NCBI GenBank assembly: GCA_029567325.1
Contig: JAKQLF010000381.1
Span: 1-48,580 of the forward strand
Direction of reading: 5' to 3'
Source of the DNA: Bacteroidota bacterium
GTDB taxonomy: Bacteria > Bacteroidota > Bacteroidia > Chitinophagales > Saprospiraceae
DNA length: 48,580 nucleotides
Positions within the stretch are counted from its first letter, which is position 1. The number at the start of each line of letters is the position of its first letter. The position numbers were made by a program, and so were the translations under genes. The notes below the pieces were generated by a model. The model saw only the letters and a program-made list of their open reading frames with translations, searched no databases and was not told the origin of the DNA. Positions 15,937 to 24,721 of this stretch are shown here, in pieces.

Positions 15937-17085
15937 TTAAACCGTAGTCCATTTTAAATCAGACTCACCACTTTCTATCACTTTGTAAATGAATTCCATA
16001 CCTCTTACGCCATCGTCGATGGTAGGGAAATCATACAATGTGTTGTGCGGTTTGCCTTCAATATGAGCGGCAATTGCCATGGCAGCATTTCTGTAAATAT
16101 TGGCAAATGCCTCAATGTATCCTTCTGGATGACCTTCTGGAATTCTGGCGTGGGCTCTTGCTGCATCACAAAGAGGTCCCTTATTTGTGCGATATACTTG
16201 CGATGGTGCTCCTTCCCATTTTACCACCAAAGTATTGGGCTCCATTTGATGCCATTCCAAGCCACCTTTTTCACCATAAACCCGGATATTGAGCGCGTTT
16301 TCTTCACCTGCGCAGATTTGACTGGCGTGAAGGATTCCCTTTGCACCATTGTCAAATTCTAGTAAGACGTTTCCATCGTCATCCAAAAGGCGACCATCAA
16401 CCAAAGTGCTGATCTGTGCACAAAGTTTGGAAATTTTCAATCCGGTAATGTATTCTGCTAGATTTTCCGCATGTGTACCGATGTCTCCCATCGCCCCGGC
16501 AATTCCAGATTTAGATGGATCGGTTCTCCAGGCAGCTTGTTTATTATCACCCGTTTCTTTGGGAATATTGAGCCATCCTTGTGGATATTCTACAATTACC
16601 TTTCTGATCACGCCGAGTGCTCCGCTAGAAACCAAGTGACGAGCTTGTTTTACCATTGGATAACCTGTATAATTATGGGTCAAAGCAAAGACCAAACCAG
16701 ATTTGTCAACAATAGACTTGAGCTCATAAGCCTCCTGAAGGTTGAAACAAAGTGGTTTATCGCTCACCACATGAAAACCATTTTCCAAGGCCATTTTTGA
16801 AGGTCCAAAATGCACATGATTTGGAGTGACAATGGAAACAAAATCCATTCTTTCACCTAAGGGTAATTCTTTTTCCTTTAGAATCATTTCTTCGTATGAA
16901 CCATACACTCGTTCTGGGGCAATGTAAAGCCCTTCGCCAGATAATCTAGAGCGTTCTGCATCTGAACTAAAAGCACCACATACCAGTTCTATTTGGCCGT
17001 CAAGTAATGCGGCCATGCGATGTACTCCTCCGATGAAAGCACCAATACCTCCGCCTACCATACCCATTCTTATCTTTCTATTCAT
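15937..17085 (-). CDS. Gfo/Idh/MocA family NAD(P)-dependent oxidoreductase
   Basis: 382 residues. N-terminal Rossmann domain with GMVGGGIGAFIGG (near 8-20), the SIVTPNHVHF region (near 88-97) and the family motif SDKPLCF (near 117-123, the EKP-type lysine). The C-terminal alpha/beta domain follows with GIAGAMGDIGTHAENLAEYITG near 198-219, including the conserved D-GTH catalytic histidine. These enzymes oxidise sugars, inositols or their derivatives, or act as reductases; the substrate is not predictable here and no sugar-uptake or isomerase gene is adjacent. Transcribed alone from a good promoter at 17176-17206. Confidence 0.88.
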   Translation of the reverse strand: MNRKIRMGMVGGGIGAFIGGVHRMAALLDGQIELVCGAFSSDAERSRLSGEGLYIAPERVYGSYEEMILKEKELPLGERMDFVSIVTPNHVHFGPSKMALENGFHVVSDKPLCFNLQEAYELKSIVDKSGLVFALTHNYTGYPMVKQARHLVSSGALGVIRKVIVEYPQGWLNIPKETGDNKQAAWRTDPSKSGIAGAMGDIGTHAENLAEYITGLKISKLCAQISTLVDGRLLDDDGNVLLEFDNGAKGILHASQICAGEENALNIRVYGEKGGLEWHQMEPNTLVVKWEGAPSQVYRTNKGPLCDAARAHARIPEGHPEGYIEAFANIYRNAAMAIAAHIEGKPHNTLYDFPTIDDGVRGMEFIYKVIESGESDLKWTTV

Positions 17086-17175
17086 ACAAACCTGAATTTA
17101 TTTTACGTTTACTATTTATATTGATCAAATTGAAAATTTATAAACCGAAAGGATCAAATTACCGATTTCTGCCAT

Positions 17176-17206
17176 CAAAACTAGTATCTCAGAGGATTTT
17201 ATCAAA
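17176..17206 (-). promoter_or_regulatory. Promoter TTTG-N19-TAGTTTTG (minus strand)
   Basis: Plus strand CAAAACTA at 17176-17183 and CAAA at 17203-17206: both elements of the Bacteroidota promoter with ideal spacing, about 90 bases upstream of the oxidoreductase start. Confidence 0.5.
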
Positions 17207-17257
17207 ATTTAAAAACCATTTTTGGAAAATTGGTTTACAGTATAGTACATTTATCAT

Positions 17258-20200
17258 ATGCGCACAAAAGCATTCATAATTTTTATAGGATTTTTCCTAC
17301 TCATCTCAAGCGATCTCCTCGCCCAGAGTGTCAATACTACTTTTGGTAAAAACAGAGTACAGTACCACAAGGACTTTGAATTTTGGGATAAATATGAAAC
17401 AGAAAGTTTTGTAGTTTATTGGTATGGGCGCAACAGATACTTGGGGCAAGCGGCCATTCAAATTGCAGAATTGGATCACGATGAAATCCGCAAAGTCATC
17501 GAACACCGAATCAATGATAAAATCGAAATCATAGTTTATACCGATCTCAGTGACCTCAAACAAAGTAATATAGGTATCGACGATGCTTTCCAAAACATAG
17601 CTGGACAAACCAAAATAGCAGGCAACAAGATGTTTGTCTATTTTGATGGAAACCACCAACACCTCAGAAAACAAATCAGAGAAGGTATTGCTTCTGTTTA
17701 CCTGGGAGCCATGATGCTTGGTAGTAATTTTCAAGAAATATTACAAAACTCTGTATTGCTAGACCTCCCACAATGGTTTACAGATGGCATTGTTGGATTT
17801 GCTGGGGATCCATGGAACATTTACATAGAAGACGAACTTCGTGATGTGCTTTACAGAGAAAAGAAACTCTGGAAATTTGACAAACTTGCAGAGAAATATC
17901 CTAAGCTAGCCGGACACTCCCTTTGGAACTACATCAGTTTGTATTATGGAAAATCTACCATTTCCAACATCATTTACTTGACAAAAATATCCAGAGACCT
18001 CAAAGGATCTTTCCAGTTTGTGCTCAACAAATCTCTAGATAGACTGATAGATGAGTGGGAAGATTATTACACCCAATTGTATAAATCTGAAGAAGGAAGG
18101 TTTGATGAATTCAATGCGGATTTTCAACTCAAACTTTCAAATAAAAAATATACTCCAGTCAGTGTTTTAGCACCAAGTCCAGACGGACGATTATTGGTTT
18201 ATGCACACAATAAATTGGGTAAAATGAAGTTGGTTTTGAAAAACCTTGAAACCGGGAAAGAAAAAACAATATTTAAAAAGGGTTTTAAAAATGCTGTCCA
18301 GGAAACAGACTTCAACTATCCACAAGTTGCCTGGCATCCTTCGGGTTCAGAATTTACTTTTTCCTACATGCACAAGGATGATATCGTCATTTCTAAATAT
18401 GACCTTCAGACCGATAAACTGTTCAAGCAGGCGTTTCCAAAACCAGTACAACGTATTTATTCGCTTTCCTATATTGATGATAGATTTTATTTGGTTTCTG
18501 GTGCGGTGGAAGGAGTATCAGATTTGTTTACTTATGACAGTAAAGATCGGGTTTTGCTCAATATAACATCTGACTATTATGATGATCTGGATGCAGTGAT
18601 GACCACCATTGATGGACAAAGAGGAATTTTGTTTTCGTCAAACAGGCCTGTTGAACACATTTTACCCAATCGTTTGGATACGTTATTGCCACTCAAAAAT
18701 TTTGATATTTTCTTTTATCCATTTGAAGGAGCGAAGGATGAGTTTGAAATGAAAGCGCTTCCCAAATTTCTGACTAGGTATACCTATACCACGGACGAAA
18801 ATGAGCGCTATCCTATTTCAGTCGAAAATGGTGAAAAGATTGTTTACTTAAATGACAAAACGGGTTTTATCAATACCGTTTCTTACGACATAGCCAGTGA
18901 AACCACAACAACATTGAGCAATGTAAACCGCAACCTCATTCGACATGGGGCATCAGAAAAGAATTATTTTTATACTGCATATCATGACGGTCAATATAAA
19001 GTCTATGAAGAACCTTTGGACTACACCAAAACAAAAATGGCTGCATACACAGAGCAAAAGAAGTCTTACAAAGATAGACTTCAGGATTATCAGGATGCCA
19101 ATCCAGAGGTGCAAGAATCGGTAAAGGAAGGTTATAAATTCCAAAGTAAATTTCCTGATCCGGTCGTATTGAATGAAATTGATGAAGAGGATAAATTGCC
19201 CATCATTTCAACCAATTTGCAAGAAGAATTGCCAGACATTTCAGATAAAAAATCGATAGAATTTAAAAATGCTGGAATTACTGCTTCGGGCTTTCAATTT
19301 AAATTTCATGATGTTGTAAGCACCTTGGACAACAATGTTTTATTTGAAGGATTGGAATTGTTTGGAGGACAAAATCCTCAGATCAATCAAATTCCGATGG
19401 GCATCTTACTAAAGGCATCTGCATCTGACTTATTTGAAGATCACCGTTTGGAAGGAGGGTTGAGGATTCCTACTTCTTTTAATGGTTCTGAGTTTTTCCT
19501 CATTTATAACAATGACAAACACCTCTTGGATAAGAGAATTTCTCTTTACAGAAGGTCTTTCACTGAGGAAAATGAATCTGATGCAAACCCGTTTACAAAG
19601 GCTAAAAAGGATGTTATCTTGGGGATGTATCAACTCAAATATCCTTTTAATATATACTCGAGTGTAAGAGCAATTGGCTCATTGAGATTTGACAGAAATT
19701 ATCAAAAAGCCATTAATGAATCTACTTTCAGCGCACCCATTGACAGAGAAAAACGAATAGGTATTCGTTTGGAATATGTGTATGACAATACCTTTGACTA
19801 TGGCATCAATATCATGCATGGCTCAAGGGCGAAGTTTTACATTGAGGCCCAAAACCAATTTGAATTGGATGCCATTGACGGTATTGATTTTACCTTTTCA
19901 CAAGGGATTACTTCCGTTATTGGTTTTGATGCCAGGCATTACATTCCGATATTGAAACATTCAGTCTTGGCATTGAGAGGGGCGGGAGCTTTTTCTTTTG
20001 GATCCAAACCAAATTTATATTATCTGGGCGGAGTAAACAATAGCCTTTTCAATTCATTTGACCAAAATGTGCCTGTAGCGAATAAAGATTTTGCATTTAA
20101 AGGAGTTGCAAATAATTTGAGAGGTTTCATGACAGGTGTGAGAAATGGTACAAATTTTTCATTGGTAAATGCCGAATTACGCATTCCTTTCCTTCAATAT

Positions 20201-20509
20201 CTACTTGGGAAAGATAAAGGAATCAGTTTCTTCAGAAACATGCAATTGATAGGTTTTGCTGATGCAGGCCTAGCTTGGTATGGCTTGAGCCCATATTCTG
20301 ATAAAAACCCGATCAATGTGGAATACGTTGATGGGGGATTGGTACAATTGCAAATCAATTATTTCAGAGATCCTTTGGTAGCAGCTTATGGCCTTGGGTT
20401 CAGGACTCAAGTTTTGGGATATTTTGTAAGGATTGATTACGCACATGGAGTGGAGACCAGAATCATCCAAAAACCCAAATTTCACTTCAGTGTTGGCCTA
20501 GACTTCTAA
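17258..20509 (+). CDS. Large TolB-like secreted protein: peptidase MA-like domain, propeller and C-terminal barrel
   Basis: 1083 residues with a signal peptide (about 1-23, ending LLAQ). Residues about 30-270 resemble the peptidase MA-like domain found at the N-terminus of Bacteroidota TolB-like proteins; the segment LPQWFTDGIVGFAGDPWN aligns with the usual LP-W--EG-A downstream of the zinc site, but HExxH is absent (REGIASVYL lies there instead), so it is probably not a peptidase. Residues about 300-650 contain WD/PD40-type blades (SPDGRLLVYAHNK, WHPSGSEFTFSY). From about 680 a surface-antigen-like beta-barrel runs to the C-terminus (FHFSVGLDF). Likely an outer-membrane protein of unknown role. 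Confidence 0.7.
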   Translation: MRTKAFIIFIGFFLLISSDLLAQSVNTTFGKNRVQYHKDFEFWDKYETESFVVYWYGRNRYLGQAAIQIAELDHDEIRKVIEHRINDKIEIIVYTDLSDLKQSNIGIDDAFQNIAGQTKIAGNKMFVYFDGNHQHLRKQIREGIASVYLGAMMLGSNFQEILQNSVLLDLPQWFTDGIVGFAGDPWNIYIEDELRDVLYREKKLWKFDKLAEKYPKLAGHSLWNYISLYYGKSTISNIIYLTKISRDLKGSFQFVLNKSLDRLIDEWEDYYTQLYKSEEGRFDEFNADFQLKLSNKKYTPVSVLAPSPDGRLLVYAHNKLGKMKLVLKNLETGKEKTIFKKGFKNAVQETDFNYPQVAWHPSGSEFTFSYMHKDDIVISKYDLQTDKLFKQAFPKPVQRIYSLSYIDDRFYLVSGAVEGVSDLFTYDSKDRVLLNITSDYYDDLDAVMTTIDGQRGILFSSNRPVEHILPNRLDTLLPLKNFDIFFYPFEGAKDEFEMKALPKFLTRYTYTTDENERYPISVENGEKIVYLNDKTGFINTVSYDIASETTTTLSNVNRNLIRHGASEKNYFYTAYHDGQYKVYEEPLDYTKTKMAAYTEQKKSYKDRLQDYQDANPEVQESVKEGYKFQSKFPDPVVLNEIDEEDKLPIISTNLQEELPDISDKKSIEFKNAGITASGFQFKFHDVVSTLDNNVLFEGLELFGGQNPQINQIPMGILLKASASDLFEDHRLEGGLRIPTSFNGSEFFLIYNNDKHLLDKRISLYRRSFTEENESDANPFTKAKKDVILGMYQLKYPFNIYSSVRAIGSLRFDRNYQKAINESTFSAPIDREKRIGIRLEYVYDNTFDYGINIMHGSRAKFYIEAQNQFELDAIDGIDFTFSQGITSVIGFDARHYIPILKHSVLALRGAGAFSFGSKPNLYYLGGVNNSLFNSFDQNVPVANKDFAFKGVANNLRGFMTGVRNGTNFSLVNAELRIPFLQYLLGKDKGISFFRNMQLIGFADAGLAWYGLSPYSDKNPINVEYVDGGLVQLQINYFRDPLVAAYGLGFRTQVLGYFVRIDYAHGVETRIIQKPKFHFSVGLDF

Positions 20510-20520
20510 AAATGGAAGTA

Positions 20521-20922
20521 TTAATTTTGCAGGTAAGGACAAACGAGGGTGAACTCAGGAATCTTTACTTCTAAAGATTGTTGATCTATCAAACGCGTCA
20601 TAAAATAAAAGCCCTTCATTTTACCAAGTGGAGTATTCAACGGGCACCAAGAATCATAAGTAAATTCTTGATTTGGCTCAAGAATAGGTTGCAAGCCGAC
20701 AACACCAACTCCTTCAACATTCCGGATATGACCTTGACCATCATATATTTCCCACTTTCTTGAAATAAGCTGAACAGGAAAATCACTTTTATTGGTAATT
20801 GTAATTTTATAAGAGAATATAAATCTTTCCAATTCGGGATTGGAGTATTCCTCCTCGTACTTTGCAATAGCCGAGACCGTGATTCCGTGTGAGGTGAATA
20901 TATACTCTTTGTTGACACCCAT
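20521..20922 (-). CDS. apaG: ApaG domain protein (Co2+/Mg2+ efflux family name)
   Basis: 133 residues from ATG 20922. The frame is open further upstream into gmk, but starting there would add 27 residues encoded within gmk; the ATG two bases after the gmk stop codon region gives the usual ApaG size. Landmarks: the beta-sandwich opening Y-FTSHGITVSAIAKYEEE, FIFSYKITITNKSDFPVQLISRKWEI and the VEGVGVVGLQPILEPNQEFTY segment followed by S-CPL-TPLG-MKG-Y. ApaG is a fibronectin-like fold of uncertain function (name from a cobalt/magnesium phenotype). It forms the third gene of yicC-gmk-apaG. Confidence 0.9.
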   Translation of the reverse strand: MGVNKEYIFTSHGITVSAIAKYEEEYSNPELERFIFSYKITITNKSDFPVQLISRKWEIYDGQGHIRNVEGVGVVGLQPILEPNQEFTYDSWCPLNTPLGKMKGFYFMTRLIDQQSLEVKIPEFTLVCPYLQN

Positions 20923-20923
20923 A

Positions 20924-21514
20924 TCAATCAATAAACGGTTTTCCAAGAATAAAGTTTTCAACCAAATACTCAGCTTCTTTTTTGGCAACTTCCAATAAAT
21001 CATTCACAACTACCGCATCAAAACGAGTTTCGTATTTTAATTCTCTTTTGATTCTGGCGATTCTTTTTTTGAGGCTGGCCGGTGTTTCTGTATTGCGATT
21101 GGTCAATCTTTCAACAAGAATGTCAAAAGAAGGAGGTTTTACAAAGATGGTGAGACAATCATCCTTGTATAATTTTTTAATATTGATGGCGCCCTTTACA
21201 TCAATGTCAAAAACAATGGACTTTCCGCTTTCCCAAATGCGATTAACTTCAGATTTCAGCGTACCATAAAATTGATTTTCATAAACCTCTTCATATTCTA
21301 TAAAACCACCAGAGGCTATTTTATCCTTGAACTCTTGAGGGGTAAAAAAGTAATAATCTTTGCCATCAATTTCATGTTCTCTTCGTGCTCTTGTACAAGC
21401 GGAGATGGAGAAGTCCAAAAAATCATATGTCTCCAAAAGGTGTTTTACCAGTGTGGTTTTACCTGCCCCCGAAGGTGCGGTAAGTACAATCATTTTATGG
21501 AAATCAGCTTTCAT
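20924..21514 (-). CDS. gmk: Guanylate kinase
   Basis: 196 residues. Transfers phosphate from ATP to GMP, giving GDP, an essential step for GTP and dGTP supply. Seen: P-loop TAPSGAGKTTL near 12-22, the GMP-binding SISACTRARREHEIDGKDYYF stretch (S-TR-R--E--G-DY motif) near 37-57, IEYEEVYENQFYGT near 72-85 and the lid region RLTNRNTETPASLKKRI. It starts at ATG 21514, nine bases after yicC, the conserved pairing in Bacteroidota; apaG begins right behind it. Confidence 0.95.
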   Translation of the reverse strand: MKADFHKMIVLTAPSGAGKTTLVKHLLETYDFLDFSISACTRARREHEIDGKDYYFFTPQEFKDKIASGGFIEYEEVYENQFYGTLKSEVNRIWESGKSIVFDIDVKGAINIKKLYKDDCLTIFVKPPSFDILVERLTNRNTETPASLKKRIARIKRELKYETRFDAVVVNDLLEVAKKEAEYLVENFILGKPFID

Positions 21515-21523
21515 AGAAGATGC

Positions 21524-22399
21524 TTATAGGATATTTGCGAGCTGTTCTTTGATTTTTTCCAATTCGTCTTTCATAAATACAACGATTTGTTGCATGTCTG
21601 AATCTTGCGCTTTTGAGCCGAGAGTATTAATTTCTCTGCCCATTTCCTGAGAAATGAAATTGAGTATTTTTCCAACTTGCGTATCACTACTATTGAGTTG
21701 GCTCATGAAATACTCACAGTGTTGAGCCAGCCTTACTTTTTCTTCCGTGATGTCTATCCGTTCTAAATAATAAAGCACTTCTTGTTCAAATCGATTTTGA
21801 TCCACTTTTTCTGAAACAAAGAAGTCCTCAAAGTTTTTCTTTAATTTCTCTTTGAGTTTTTCGGCTCTTGCTTGTTCATAAACTGCAATTTTTGGAATAG
21901 AGTCTTTGATATTTGCCACTCTGGCGCCAAGATCTTGAGCAAGTACAAAGCCTTCATCTATTCTGAAAGACTCCAGTCCTTTCAGAGCTTTTTCTATCAA
22001 TGCTTGAACAGCCTCCCATTCTTCCTCACTGACAATAGAACCACCAGAATTCACTACAGCAGGAATTCGCATTACAGCTGCAAAGATATCTGGCCTTTCT
22101 ATACCCATTTCGGCAGTGATTTTTGACAACTCTTCATAATAGGTTTTGAAAAGCGCGGCATTAAAAGTGAAATCTCCGTTTGATGACTCTCCCTCAATGC
22201 CAATAATGACTTCGATCCTTCCGCGTAAAGCGCCGTCTTGGACCATTTTCCGAATTGAAAACTCTTTGTCAGAAAGATTGGCAGGAATTTTCACCCTGAT
22301 ATCTGTATTCTTTGAGTTGAGTGATTTTACTTCTACAACATAAGCTTTGTTGTTGTAAGTGCCATTTCCACGGCCATAACCAGTCATAGATAAAATCAT
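21524..22399 (-). CDS. yicC: YicC family endoribonuclease-like protein
   Basis: 291 residues, usual length. N-terminal signature MILSMTGYGRGNG, the segment VEVKSLNSKNTDIRVKIPANLSDKE and the C-terminal DUF1732 part ending in EMGREINTLGSKAQDSDMQQIVVFMKDELEKIKEQLANIL, containing the catalytic-looking EMGRE-NTLGSK motif. YicC proteins are endoribonucleases involved in small-RNA turnover in E. coli. It is the promoter-proximal gene of yicC-gmk-apaG, with a -7 box at 22458-22465. Confidence 0.93.
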   Translation of the reverse strand: MILSMTGYGRGNGTYNNKAYVVEVKSLNSKNTDIRVKIPANLSDKEFSIRKMVQDGALRGRIEVIIGIEGESSNGDFTFNAALFKTYYEELSKITAEMGIERPDIFAAVMRIPAVVNSGGSIVSEEEWEAVQALIEKALKGLESFRIDEGFVLAQDLGARVANIKDSIPKIAVYEQARAEKLKEKLKKNFEDFFVSEKVDQNRFEQEVLYYLERIDITEEKVRLAQHCEYFMSQLNSSDTQVGKILNFISQEMGREINTLGSKAQDSDMQQIVVFMKDELEKIKEQLANIL

Positions 22400-22457
22400 A
22401 ATCCTTCAATTTGAAATAATGAGTGACTTATAGCGCGCGTATAAGTGCATAATGCCG

Positions 22458-22465
22458 CAAATATA
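22458..22465 (-). promoter_or_regulatory. -7 element (TATATTTG on minus strand) for yicC-gmk-apaG
   Basis: Plus strand CAAATATA, 58 bases upstream of the yicC ATG. A CAAA at 22492 is too far for a normal -33 box. Confidence 0.45.
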
Positions 22466-22744
22466 AACTTAAACCCAATGGGACGGCCTTACAAAATCCA
22501 ATATTTTAAAAGAGAGTAGAAATACTAAAATATGGATTAAAAAGAGAAACGCCAATTAATTTGGAATATTGCCAAATATACTACCTGATTTCTCTGAAGA
22601 AACCTCAATTAAAGAGAATAATATACTGTCATAGTACATGTCATAATATTAAATTAACTTTATGATAAGACAAATATGCACTTTAGGGTAAAATAAAACA
22701 TATTTTAGCAAAAATAGATGTAGAATACTAGAATCTGATGCCCT

Positions 22745-22752
22745 TATCTTTG
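22745..22752 (+). promoter_or_regulatory. -7 element TATCTTTG
   Basis: Same octamer as before atpD, 43 bases upstream of ATG 22796. Confidence 0.55.
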
Positions 22753-22795
22753 TGTCAGAATATTAGAACTATTAAAAACTTAAAAATTTAAAGAC

Positions 22796-23374
22796 ATGAA
22801 AAAGTTATTTTCAATCCTTTTAATTGCTTTCACACTTGTAATCAATGTAAAAGCAGAAGAGATTCCTTCTTTTGTAGCTCCTACTTCAGAAAATACATTC
22901 TCAATCAATTTGTCTTACTGGAAATCAGAAATGGTGGACGTGAGAATCAAGGATGAGTTTGGAAATATTTTGGTTTCTGAAAAATTGTCAACTAAAGACA
23001 ACAAAGCTAGAGCTTACAATTTGAAAAATCTTGTTGATGGAAATTACACTGTAGAAGTGGAAGACAAAACTAGATTGGTTAAGCAAGATGTTTCTTTGAC
23101 TGACAATTTAGTGACTTCTTCAACTACGGTAAAAAATATTTATAAGCCAAACACAAAGTTTGTTGATGGTATTTTCAAAATCAATTACTTGACTTTGGGT
23201 CATGATGTGACTGTAAAAATTGTCAGTGCAACTGGTGATGTTGTGTTTTCACAATCATATGAAAACCAAGCAGCTATAAACAAGGCTTATGATCTTAACA
23301 ACCTTAACAGAGGTTCATACAACGCAATAGTAGTATCAAATGATGATGTTTATTCATTTGATCTAGTAAAATAA
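22796..23374 (+). CDS. Secreted protein with repeated beta-sandwich-like units, unknown function
   Basis: 192 residues. Signal peptide about 1-20 (KKLFSILLIAFTLVINVKA). The mature part holds two similar segments of about 80 residues: one with V-IKDEFGNILVSEKLSTKDNKARAYNLKNLVDGNYTVEV and one with VKIVSATGDVVFSQSYENQAAINKAYDLNNLNRGSYNAIV, i.e. an internal duplication of a small beta-sandwich like DUF3244 or the T9SS C-terminal-domain fold. It ends right after the second unit (VYSFDLVK), resembling a sorting-domain-like end, but I cannot assign it to T9SS type A. Own promoter and a strong bidirectional terminator suggest a well-expressed single gene. Confidence 0.68.
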   Translation: MKKLFSILLIAFTLVINVKAEEIPSFVAPTSENTFSINLSYWKSEMVDVRIKDEFGNILVSEKLSTKDNKARAYNLKNLVDGNYTVEVEDKTRLVKQDVSLTDNLVTSSTTVKNIYKPNTKFVDGIFKINYLTLGHDVTVKIVSATGDVVFSQSYENQAAINKAYDLNNLNRGSYNAIVVSNDDVYSFDLVK

Positions 23375-23400
23375 ATGTGGCTTTAACGATTTGAATTTTC

Positions 23401-23430
23401 AAAAGGTCTTCGAAAAGTCGAAGACCTTTT
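23401..23430. terminator. Bidirectional rho-independent terminator
   Basis: AAAAGGTCTTCGA (23401-23413) and TCGAAGACCTTTT (23418-23430) form a perfect 13-base-pair stem with an AAAG loop; both strands end in four U. It lies between convergent genes 22796-23374 and 23455-24129 and can serve both. Confidence 0.85.
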
Positions 23431-23454
23431 GTATTTTATGCAAGTAGGTAAAAA

Positions 23455-24129
23455 CTAGTAAGATTCCTTACCAACATTATTGAGCTTATCAACTGTTTTT
23501 TCTACAACCTTTTTTTGTTGTATGATGGCAACCTTGGTGTCATCTTGATCTTTAAGGTTTTGTTCGATTCCTGCTTCTGCTTGTCTAATTTTTTCTTTCA
23601 ACTTGGTGATTTCGTCATGTAAATCGGTATTTTTCTTTTCCAACTTCGCCAAATCCTTTTCAAGGTCTTTTTGTTTGTCCTCTTCTTTTTTCAATTCCTG
23701 AGTCACTGCTTTCTTTTTAGCAAAAATCCAAAAGTCATTCATAAATGTTCTGATGCCCTCTGCTGCTGCTGCATGGTCTTTGGGATTTGCAAATGATCCA
23801 CCTAAGTCAACCCAAGTATAAACAGTTGCTTGGTCTTTGCCTTCATCAATTTTTGTATAAAGATCGATGGTTTTTGTACCGTTGATGATGGGAACCTGAG
23901 CGGCGTTGACATAATATTCTTTAGCTTTTTTGTTGAATTTTACTTTGCCAAAAGTTTTCACATACTCTTCCCATGCTTTTTCAGTATCCTTTTTGGTATA
24001 GTCATTCACTTCTACGTAGTAGGCATACTTGCTTCCAAGACTCATCGTCATGTCCTGTTCTTTAACTCTTTGTCCATAGAATGGTCCGGCGATAAATAGT
24101 GCAATCATTAGTAGAAAAAGATTCTTCAT
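23455..24129 (-). CDS. Secreted coiled-coil protein, unknown function
   Basis: 224 residues with a signal peptide of about 19 residues (LFLLMIALFIAGPFYGQ). Residues about 25-140 form a globular part with no family I recognise (VNDYTKKDTEKAWEEYVKTFGKVKFNKKAKEYYVNAAQVP, then WVDLGGSFANPKDHAAAAEGIRTFMNDF). Residues about 148-215 are a charged heptad coiled coil (EEDKQKDLEKDLAKLEKKNTDL and following). Probably periplasmic. Single gene on the minus strand sharing the bidirectional terminator at 23401-23430. Confidence 0.65.
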   Translation of the reverse strand: MKNLFLLMIALFIAGPFYGQRVKEQDMTMSLGSKYAYYVEVNDYTKKDTEKAWEEYVKTFGKVKFNKKAKEYYVNAAQVPIINGTKTIDLYTKIDEGKDQATVYTWVDLGGSFANPKDHAAAAEGIRTFMNDFWIFAKKKAVTQELKKEEDKQKDLEKDLAKLEKKNTDLHDEITKLKEKIRQAEAGIEQNLKDQDDTKVAIIQQKKVVEKTVDKLNNVGKESY

Positions 24130-24286
24130 TCTTAAGTGTGTTTAATGTTAAAATTATTAATACGATAGAAAGTAAAGAAAGTCACACACAACTATAGTTG
24201 AGATGTTAGTTCAGCTAATGGTACGCAGCAATCTTTGCCTTGCCATTTACAGTAACAAGTACGTGTAAATTATAGTTTCTTCATAC

Positions 24287-24339
24287 AAAAAACCTTATAC
24301 CAGTTTATTGTTCAAAATTTTATAGTAAGGTATAAGTTT
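24287..24339 (-). terminator. Probable terminator of the dodecin gene (minus strand)
   Basis: On the minus strand AAACTTATACC, a 27-base loop, then GGTATAAGGTTT with one bulged base, running into six U (plus strand A-tract 24287-24292). It lies 34 bases past the dodecin stop. The long loop and AT-rich stem make it weak. Confidence 0.45.
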
Positions 24340-24372
24340 GGTATTGGGGATTAATTATTTTTTGAAGGCAGT

Positions 24373-24576
24373 TTATTCAACTTCAAAAGAAAGTTTGAGA
24401 TTGACTCTGTATTCCAGGACTTTACCATCTGGACCTACTGTGACACTTTGGCTTTGGACAAAAGCAGATTTGATGTGTTTGACGGATTTGGAAGCTTTCA
24501 AAACTCCTTTTTCTGTTGCATCTTCCCAACTTTTACCAGAACTAGACAAAATTTCAATTACTTTAAGAATGGCCAT
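24373..24576 (-). CDS. Dodecin family flavin-binding protein
   Basis: 67 residues, dodecin size. Signature VIEILSSSGKSWEDATEKGV near 6-25 and the last strand VLEYRVNLKLSFEVE near 53-67. Dodecins form hollow dodecamers that store or buffer flavins (or CoA) in the cytoplasm. The tryptophan that sandwiches the isoalloxazine ring in classical dodecins is replaced by Phe (IKSAFVQSQ near 36-44), so ligand stacking may differ. Stands alone. Confidence 0.88.
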   Translation of the reverse strand: MAILKVIEILSSSGKSWEDATEKGVLKASKSVKHIKSAFVQSQSVTVGPDGKVLEYRVNLKLSFEVE

Positions 24577-24709
24577 AACAATTTTTTTTAAAATGATCTA
24601 ATGGTTAAATTTATTAAAAAACAGAGATGATTAATAATTAATAGAGCCATTTATTTTTTCAAAAACAAAAATTGAGAACGTCTCCTGTCGTACGAGTTCA
24701 AGTTATCGC

Positions 24710-24717
24710 TACCTTTG
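24710..24717 (+). promoter_or_regulatory. -7 element TACCTTTG just before the PnuC-type gene
   Basis: Perfect TAnnTTTG match only four bases before ATG 24722, which would place the transcription start at or just after that ATG (leaderless mRNA, or translation from the ATG at 24728). Confidence 0.4.
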
Positions 24718-24721
24718 ACAC

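Larger units (their letters stand above)
22400..22795. other. Gene-free region between divergent yicC and the secreted-protein gene
   Basis: AT-rich, no credible open frame. Contains one -7 box for each direction (22458-22465 minus, 22745-22752 plus) and otherwise nothing recognised. Confidence 0.5.

Noticed and set aside
22796-23374. T9SS cargo protein
   Set aside because: The terminal domain is only vaguely like a sorting domain and lacks a clear type A or B motif, so the label is not used.
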